A program made the translations under genes and the position numbers. From positions 17,872,727 through 17,936,726 of the forward strand of contig OY987245.1 of NCBI GenBank assembly GCA_963920765.1: 64,000 nt of DNA. Reading direction: 5' to 3'. The notes beneath the pieces are model-generated. The model ran no database searches. It worked only from the letters and a program-made list of their open reading frames with translations, and was not told the DNA's origin. The DNA is from Ulota crispa (taxonomy: Eukaryota > Streptophyta > Bryopsida > Orthotrichales > Orthotrichaceae). The stretch's first letter is position 1; the number at the start of each line of letters is the position of its first letter. This document shows positions 57,177 to 64,000 of this stretch, piece by piece.

Positions 57177-58061
57177 TTAATTCCTAAGGCACGAAATTTT
57201 TGTGTTTAAATTTTTTTGAGTCCATGCTAAAAGCAAAGTTTTAAATCTTTTAAAATTTGTTTTTTTTGGAGAAGTAATGGTTTGAAATTAACTTCATTGT
57301 TCAATTTGAATGTCTTCCATATTATATTCCAATTGATTTTGGTGCAAGTTAAATTGTAAGCATGCCGGCTACGTACTAAAAAGTGTGTTAAATAGTGTCA
57401 CTAAAGAGCCTATGAGAAGTTGCCACATTGGAAAAACAATCAACAAGTTGAAAATAAGGTCAAGTTCTCTCCCCTTGAGAGGTGAGGGCCTCTATATCAA
57501 AAGTTCATCATTTAGTAAAATCCACATATATTTTTGTGCTAATTTCACTTTGAATGTCTCTCTTATATGAATAAGAATCCATCCACCATTGGATTCTCTT
57601 TATTCATCATGGTATTGGTCAATAATTGGAGCTAGATTTATCTTTGTGTTAAGTGGTATCTCATAAATTGTTGCATTGAAGGCTCATTTATGTAATTGTA
57701 ATCACGGATTTGGAAGGAAATTCATTAGTTTTGAATTATCAATAATAAGTACTAAATCATCATAAGTGGTTGTCATCCAATTTTGTACCCAAAAGTTTCT
57801 GTTTTGACAAAACAAGTTGTAGGGGTTACAGAAAAAACAAAGAATTTTGTACTCATCCACATTCAATCTCATATATCTTAATATCCATGTGACTTTTTGG
57901 AATTTTTTGGTAGCACCATTTAGAAGCCTCGATGTTCAAAACCCTAAGGTTACAAATTTGTTTCAATTTTAGAACAATGATCTTATAAACAGAGTTTGAA
58001 AACTTTCAAAATGCCTATCCGGAAGATGAAAAAAAAGGAGCCTTGGGAATTTAGGGGTTAA
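57177..58061. mobile_element. TTAA-family element, 885 bp, worn left end
   Basis: Left TTAA-TTCCTAAGGC, right AGCCTTGGGAATTTAGGGG-TTAA (58058-58061). The left CCCC has been lost. 56,703-57,176 before it is unassigned apart from a TTAACCCC at 57,136-57,143. Confidence 0.6.
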
Positions 58062-60336
58062 GGAAAAAGGTAAAAATTTGCCCATATTGTGAAATTGTTC
58101 ATTTTTACCTAACTTAACCATGGTAAACAAATGGAGGCTCTCTGAAACCTGCTGTATTGTTGTAAATTCAAATTTTCCAAATTCAACTTATCATGGTGCA
58201 TTTTTGGATTGTAAGGTAGGAGGCTCAAAAACCTTCCAAGCTCTAAAACCGCTCACCCTCTGAAATGAACTCTTTTTGTACATGTTTTTTTCCATAGATT
58301 TCCAAAATACGCAAATTGGATGCATTTGAGAAGGTGGACAATTTTAGAGCCCTTTACCATTTTTATTTCAAAACTTCATAAATAATTCCACAAAGCTCCA
58401 AAAAATATGAAATAACTTGGGTTAGATACCAATTCTTCTTGTCTTTCAAACAAAATTTACTGAAAAATATTTCAAGAAGTTCCACCTCCCCAAAATACAG
58501 TTTCAGCCTTTAGATGATCGGTTTATGAGCCTCCTACCTTACCTTCTTCACCGAGTTGAAACTTGTGAAAATTTTCACCTTGTTTCCACTCGAAGGAAAA
58601 GAAGGGATGAGGGGAAAGATGGAGGCGGACCTTGTGTTTACTAAAAAAATGCTCATCTCGGAATTGCTGTCGACTGGTGAGGGACGCAGTGCGGGGAGGG
58701 GCGCAAGCATTCGTGCGGAATTACTGGACCAGGGGCGGTGATTCCACCAAATCGGATTCCTTTGAAGCAGAGATCCATTCGGCTCGCCACCAAACGTACG
58801 GTCAGTGGCCCTGTAGGATTCACGAACTGCACTCTGATTTCCGGCCTATGTTATTGCACATTTTCACAGCAGTGCCATGCCTACAGTGGGTGTCAAACCT
58901 TTGATTTTTGGTGATTTTTGGATAACTTCCATTCACTCAAAGTTACGGTGTGGTTTCTCATTCAACAATTTACAATGTTGTCATCATTTCAAACTTCACA
59001 AATCACTTGATAACTCTAATTGCTTTCCTGTGCATAATTTCTTCACATAAAGTTAAAATATGATATTACAGAGGTAATTGTGATTTTAGTTGTATGATTA
59101 GTAATAACAAGGTTAGCTTACTAGAAGAGAGTTACAAGATCACTTGATAATTTTTTATAAACAAAGAACATAACTAGTTTGAGTTATCACTCACCTCTAA
59201 AAGTGGGTGATAAAGTTATTAGGCTTGATAACTTGCAAAAATGATTGAGTTATGGGGTGAACCTTACTAGAGTTATTGGGTCAAAAACATAAAAGTTTGA
59301 CACTCACTAATGGAGCCCAGTAGCACAACGCCATGGTATGCTGCACACAGGCTGGGGTTAGATGGTATACCGCTGTGGGGCCAGGGTGGAAAACTTCAAA
59401 TCTTTTCACAAACACAAGTAACAGTAATAACCTGCCCAGTATGTTGGAGTTGATCAATTTATCCTCAGTGATTCCAGACAAAAACAGGATCTATGAGTGC
59501 AATTAAGAATTCAACCTTCTCAAACGTAATCTCGTAATGGTAAATATCTAGATTCTTACATTTTCTGCCGTGGCGTGTGAAAAGTTGGATTTTTCACCCT
59601 AACCCCACACAAAGACATGTCATCAAACCTCAAAGGTTAGGCCACCACACCAAAATACACCGGCTTTTTGTAAAATAAAAGCGACCACATTTACTGTTGT
59701 GTATAAAAAGTAAATTCTTTAAATGTTTACGCCCAATTTTTTGGTTCGTTTCAAATTGACACTTTTGACTATTTACAAACCAATGTCTCCAACCTCTCAC
59801 CCTTGAATGGTGAAGAGATTATCTTTAGTAGAACAACATATAAAACCTTGACCAAAGTGATTATCCCCTGAATTTTCCAAAAGTACAATTTTTACTTCTT
59901 TCATTTGTTCCAAACCGGCTGTTTTGGCCTGTGTGACCATGGCATTAGCCGGCATGTCATCTGATCCCAGTCATAAGCTTAGCAGGCCACCAGTCTGAAA
60001 GGGCGAGTTTGATAACAAATTTCATGTCCACTTTCTGAGAGACGGATTCCGGATCAGAAGATGAGCACTAAGACTCCCAGTCTCTCCCGCCAATCACTGC
60101 AACTTTCTATCGATCACACTCGCACTTTCTGCAAATCATTGCGAGTTTTTTAATATTTTCTTCGGAAGTCGGAGGCAGTGATTGAAAAGAGGACCCACCG
60201 AATGGGCTGAACACTTGACTGGCACACCCATTTCTAGACATGAAAGCCAATTGTAGAAAGTCGAGATTCTATATAGACCATCTGATTCCGTTTTCTATTA
60301 ATAAAACGTGACAGACAGAATCAAAGTTCCTCTTAC
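58062..60336. repeat. Mixed repeats and unassigned sequence
   Basis: 58,310-58,560 is a copy of 34735-34990. 58,560-58,910 and 59,980-60,330 are small higher-GC islands without an assignable product. 59,620-59,950 is a single copy of the 51360 repeat unit. No gene is supported. Confidence 0.45.
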
Positions 60337-60785
60337 TACACTGAATATTGCGTTTAGGTTGCCCCACACTAATTCTCATATCTTACACTTTTACTGCTCA
60401 CTAATTAATGCAAAAAAATCAGTTTTAAAGGGCCTTGCAACCGCTATAATGCTGCTGCAGAAAACACTAGCAAGGTTCAAGTTGTAAACCATGTGAAATT
60501 TAAGCATGGTCAACCATTAGTGTGGGGCAACCTAAATGCAATATTAACCCCTGAGCACCCAGAGTTATTTTTGGATTTAGGAGAAAATGGGGGGTTTAAT
60601 GGCCATCACAGTTTGGAAAATTACATTCAAAAAAAGTGACCATAGGATTTGAAAAAGGACTACATTCTCTACTGATGGGGACCAACCATGGCTGTTTTCA
60701 CCATACAAATTTTTTTTTAAAATGAAACAAAGTTTTGGGCCTCATTGACAGTATACTATCGATGGGGCGCTTAAGGGTTAAGTGT
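60337..60785. mobile_element. TACACTAAATATT-family MITE interrupted near its right end
   Basis: Left TACACTGAATATTGCGTTTA then GGTTGCCCCACACTAA; right arm TTAGTGTGGGGCAACCTAAA then TGCAATAT, split by the TTAA element that follows, with GTGTA after it. Confidence 0.7.
60544..60781. mobile_element. TTAA-family miniature element, 238 bp
   Basis: TTAA-CCCCTGAGCACCCAGAG at the left and GGGGCGCTTAAGGG-TTAA at the right (60778-60781). Inserted in the terminal repeat of a MITE: GCAATA-TTAA before it and TTAA-GTGTA after it rebuild the expected GCAATATTTAGTGTA with one base changed. Confidence 0.75.
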
Positions 60786-61869
60786 ATTGATTGTGCATTG
60801 AATATTAGAGATGATTTGTTTTGTCAAGAACGTGAAAATTGCACATATGAGTTTTTTTTGGAACATTTTGAATGATTTGCTTATGAAATAATTTTTGAAG
60901 GGTCAATTTTTGGATTAAGTGAGTTAATTATTGATGTGAAGCACCTTTACATTCTTGAACTTATGGAATGTAACCACATTTCCATCTAGATTCAGGAACT
61001 TGAAAAGAAAAAAAAATTTCCAACGTGAAGAACTTTGAATAATTTTTATTGGATGGAACCAAATCCATCTTGAGTGACTATGTTTCTTGCACAGATTACA
61101 ACATATAACTAGTTTTAATACATTTTGTTATTTGTATTTCTAGTAAATGTTTCTTACCTTGTATGCTTTATGAGGACGGTATCAACTAGAGCCTATCCTT
61201 GATAACATAGTTTTTTGAATTATTGCCATTCAATAATGAAAAGAGACGTTTAATTAAACTCGAGTGGTTTCTCATGATTCCCCACGAGGATCTCTCTGAG
61301 CCAAGAAAAAGCGACCTTGATACCTCCACAATAATTGGTGAGTTTTTTATGTATGAATTTGAACTACGTGGCTAGAAGAAATTTTCATGGAAGTAGCTTT
61401 TGCAACAACAATAGAATGTTAAAATGAGCCTAAGAATGTACAAGTATAGTAAGTTTTTACAAACTTAAGTTATCAATGGATCCAAAATGTTCTATTTTAT
61501 AGCTATCAGAAGTTAAAGGCTGTAAGGGTATCATGAGTATTGATATAAAAAAAGTACTGACACTGATGACCAAGAACAATCCACTATGAAGTGCGATAAG
61601 TCTAATCTTGACCAAGTGTCCAGCCACCCACCTTGAGCAGTACTTAGATATACAAAAGTGAACATTTTGCAATAAGCACAAGTAACTCCTAATCTCCTCG
61701 AAATAATCGTGAAGAATCCTCTTGCGCACCATCTCTCTTCCAAGACTGACTGATATGTACAAAAATCAAAGGTACGAATAAATATCATCCATCAGGGAAC
61801 GGCCATAACCCAAAGTCCCACGTCCTTTTTCGTGACTACATCTCCGCCCCACTGCATTTTTTTCTGTTG
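60786..61869. other. Spacer, includes probable 3' region of the RopGAP gene
   Basis: No repeat terminus or separate gene supported. The part just below 61,870 is presumably the 3' untranslated region of the minus-strand gene. Confidence 0.4.
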
Positions 61870-63471
61870 TTAACGTTCACATGGCCCACCCAGCCACCGG
61901 TCTGCTTTTTGGTTGTTGCGGTCGATCTTGTTTACCAAATTTCTGTATCCGACCTTGGGTTCGACAACGTCCTTGCCTGGGAATACTATTCGTCTTGAAT
62001 AATGTTGCTTCACTACTGTGGCCTTCTCGAGTTCTGAATTGCTACGCTCCTGTCCAATGAGAACGACTTTGGTGCAGTCTCTGACAGGCGATTCCCCCTC
62101 CAAAGCCTCGGACCGCGGTTCCCCTTTGGCCTGCCCTAGCAGTAACGCTTGTCTGCTTTTCAAGGTTCTCAGCACAAGCCTCTTCAGCAAGTTCATGACT
62201 TGAACTGCGTGCATAAGAGCAGCGAAAGGATCAGCCATCTGCAGACACAACAGAAGAGGGCTCTGTAAATGGGCATACCACATTGCAATGTGGATATCTG
62301 CGATACTATATTTCTTGGTAAAAACACCGTTCAGATTTGTTAGTCATTGATAAGTTACTACAACAATCCTTAACACTGGCCAACATCCACTCAGATTCGT
62401 ACTGTGTGACCTACCTGAGTCATGTTGGGGGCAAAGACCATTGCAATGTTGTGGGCATTCATTTTATTGACCACTTCGTCTTGGACGACGTCCGCCATCA
62501 AATTCACGGCCCAGTCGAGCAGAGCAGCTTGCGTGGGGGGTAGGAGCTTGACGAGAGCTACAGTGTCTTCCTCAGAGTGACACTCCAGTACTTGCGCCGG
62601 AGTGAGTTCATCCAGCACGCCTTGCGGTAGTTCCCTGAACCAGGCCTGGAAGGAATCAAATTTTCAATCCCGATTAGATATGTGTTTCTAAAGGATACTG
62701 AAACCGTTGAAGACCTAGTCCCTTGTCCAATACCGACTAATGTTTCAACAGCAACTCATCTGCTCATTCTCAAGGTTAGCTTTCCATTAGCAAGTTGGTA
62801 GCTGCTCTGAGAATGGAAATGGGTTGTACAAGGTCATTTATGGTGGTCTATAACCCTCCCGCTTTGAATGACACAGAAATTCATAAGCGGCGATGAACAT
62901 TTCGTGTCAAGAGAGTTCAGCTCTTGAACCCAAAGTGGTCTCTCCAAAGATCCATAGCAATCTCATAAAGAAAGCACATTTCTACCTATTGGGTATAACG
63001 CTTGAATTGACGCAAATAGTATCCTCTAGCATAAGTCAATGAACCCGATTCTGTTCGACCTCTAGTAGCGCTGCCTCAAACTCAAATTCGGTACAATGTA
63101 ATAAAAAGTGGACATTTTTAGTGACTTATGAGCTACCTTGATGAGCCCGGCAAGGCAACACGAGTCGATGTCCATGGGTACAATGCCCTTGTTCAGTTGG
63201 TCCCTGACGTATTTAGAATGGCTGTTTTCTGCGGACATCCTGAAAATGCCTTCCACCTGGAAGTAGAATGATTCATTAGAACGTTAAAATGAATCATAAA
63301 CGGGTACGAAGCTATATCAATGAAGCAGCAAAAGGAGAGTTGGTAATGACGGACCTTGAGGCCTCCTTGATGATACAGCCGCTCTTGCATGAGCAATAGG
63401 ATGGTCGGAACCCTGTTGCCGTTATGATCAATCGAGCATTGTACAGACTCGGCCGACACGCCGAATACACT
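61870..63471 (-). CDS. RopGAP (plant RhoGAP-domain protein), 5' part not identified
   Basis: Four exons on the minus strand, all joined in phase 0 with GT-AG introns: 63355-63471, 63137-63256, 62415-62645, 61870-62238; 278 residues, then stop. They begin SVFGVSAESVQ and cover the RhoGAP domain of plant ROP GTPase-activating proteins. The arginine finger is the R of VEGIFR (residue 45 of this stretch); KMNAHNIAMVFAPNM is the conserved late helix. Such proteins speed GTP hydrolysis on ROP small GTPases at the plasma membrane and shape polar growth. Most have a CRIB motif just before the SVFGVS segment. It is not seen up to 64,000, so it is either beyond the window or absent. An open frame continues upstream to an ATG at 63606, which could give a CRIB-less start. 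The C-terminal ~90 residues are basic and not conserved in a way I recognise. Confidence 0.85.
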
Positions 63472-64000
63472 CTGACAGCATTCACCCAGACCGTAATCCC
63501 AGCTCCGGCTGTAAGGGTGCTCAAATTTACAATCATTCGACTCAAGCTGGCGCACCTCGAGCGCCTTGGGACCGCATGAAAATGCCAACCTCACTAAAGT
63601 TATCATATCGTCCCTCCTATCTCCTACAGAACCCTCTCAAGTGTCAAGTCTGTCAAAGATAACCAAGATTGTCACCGAAAAATGAGAGCAGGTGTATCTC
63701 AAGATAGCCCCGCTTCAGGAAGTCGATAGCAGATCTATCCCAAGTTAGCCTTGTTTCCGGGAATGGACAGTGAGCAATCAAGGAAATGATTAGAAGGGGT
63801 CACCCAGAAAACCAGGTTGCGTTAAGGTCTAAACTATAATTCGGTGATGAGATGCGACTTGTCGTCTACACCTGCCATTGCACGAACCCTCTTCCATGGT
63901 ACTGTATGAGCAATTGAGCACTCTCTGCAGTCAAAAAGTAACTATGGTCAACGGAAGAAGCAGCGCCAACTACCATTAGGTCTATCGAAAGTTTAAGGTC
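63472..64000. other. Probable intron or 5' region of the RopGAP gene
   Basis: On the minus strand an acceptor TGCTGTCAG precedes the GAP exon. Scanning this stretch for a CRIB-like IS.PT..RH..H motif found nothing. The frame 63472-63606 (starts MITLVRLAF) is open but has no recognisable domain. Confidence 0.45.

Noticed and set aside
4908..60781. CCCTAAA and TTTAGGG motifs as interstitial telomere repeats
   Set aside because: They occur singly, always at element ends beside TTAA, never in tandem.

Overview
This is plant nuclear DNA. It has two spliced genes with GT-AG introns and plant-type products (a Golgi-type glycosyltransferase and a ROP GTPase-activating protein) in a very AT-rich, transposon-packed background. 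I cannot name the species. Compact introns (98-581 bp) beside more than 40 kb of gene-free repeats would suit a bryophyte, lycophyte or other non-flowering plant, but that is inference only.

Layout. Positions 1-41,200 hold no gene I can support. They contain layers of small non-autonomous DNA transposons, many nested in one another. The dominant group has ends of the form TTAA-CCCCTAAA ... TTTAGGGG-TTAA (piggyBac-like by target site and terminal CCC). About 14 copies lie between 3.8 and 60.8 kb. Also present are a 2.8-kb CACTA element with a perfect 3-bp target duplication, a tRNA-derived Pol III unit (SINE-like) inside it, PIF/Harbinger-, hAT- and Mutator-like foldback elements, and a 1.7-kb tandem array of about 14 near-palindromic hairpin units (11.24-12.96 kb).

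The first gene (42,622-48,698, plus strand, ten exons, 1,090 codons, TATA box at 42,467) encodes a type II membrane protein with two GT-A-like glycosyltransferase modules (IDDD and LEDD motifs). Its eighth intron carries a 130-bp MITE. Positions 48.7-61.8 kb are again repeats, including a nested cluster flanked by ATT duplications (52.5-55.5 kb). The second gene (61,870-63,471 and beyond, minus strand) encodes a RhoGAP domain of the plant RopGAP type. Its 5' part, where a CRIB motif would be expected, is not visible here.

The strongest new signal is the TTAA family. Several insertions can be checked inside this window, because the same host sequence is also present elsewhere without the insertion. 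Subtracting the nested insert from its host returns the length of the uninterrupted siblings within a few bases (269 against 270 bp; 652 against 654 and 646 bp). The two genes show no functional link; they are simply the two islands of ordinary coding sequence in this window. No reverse transcriptase, LTR retrotransposon or intact transposase was found.
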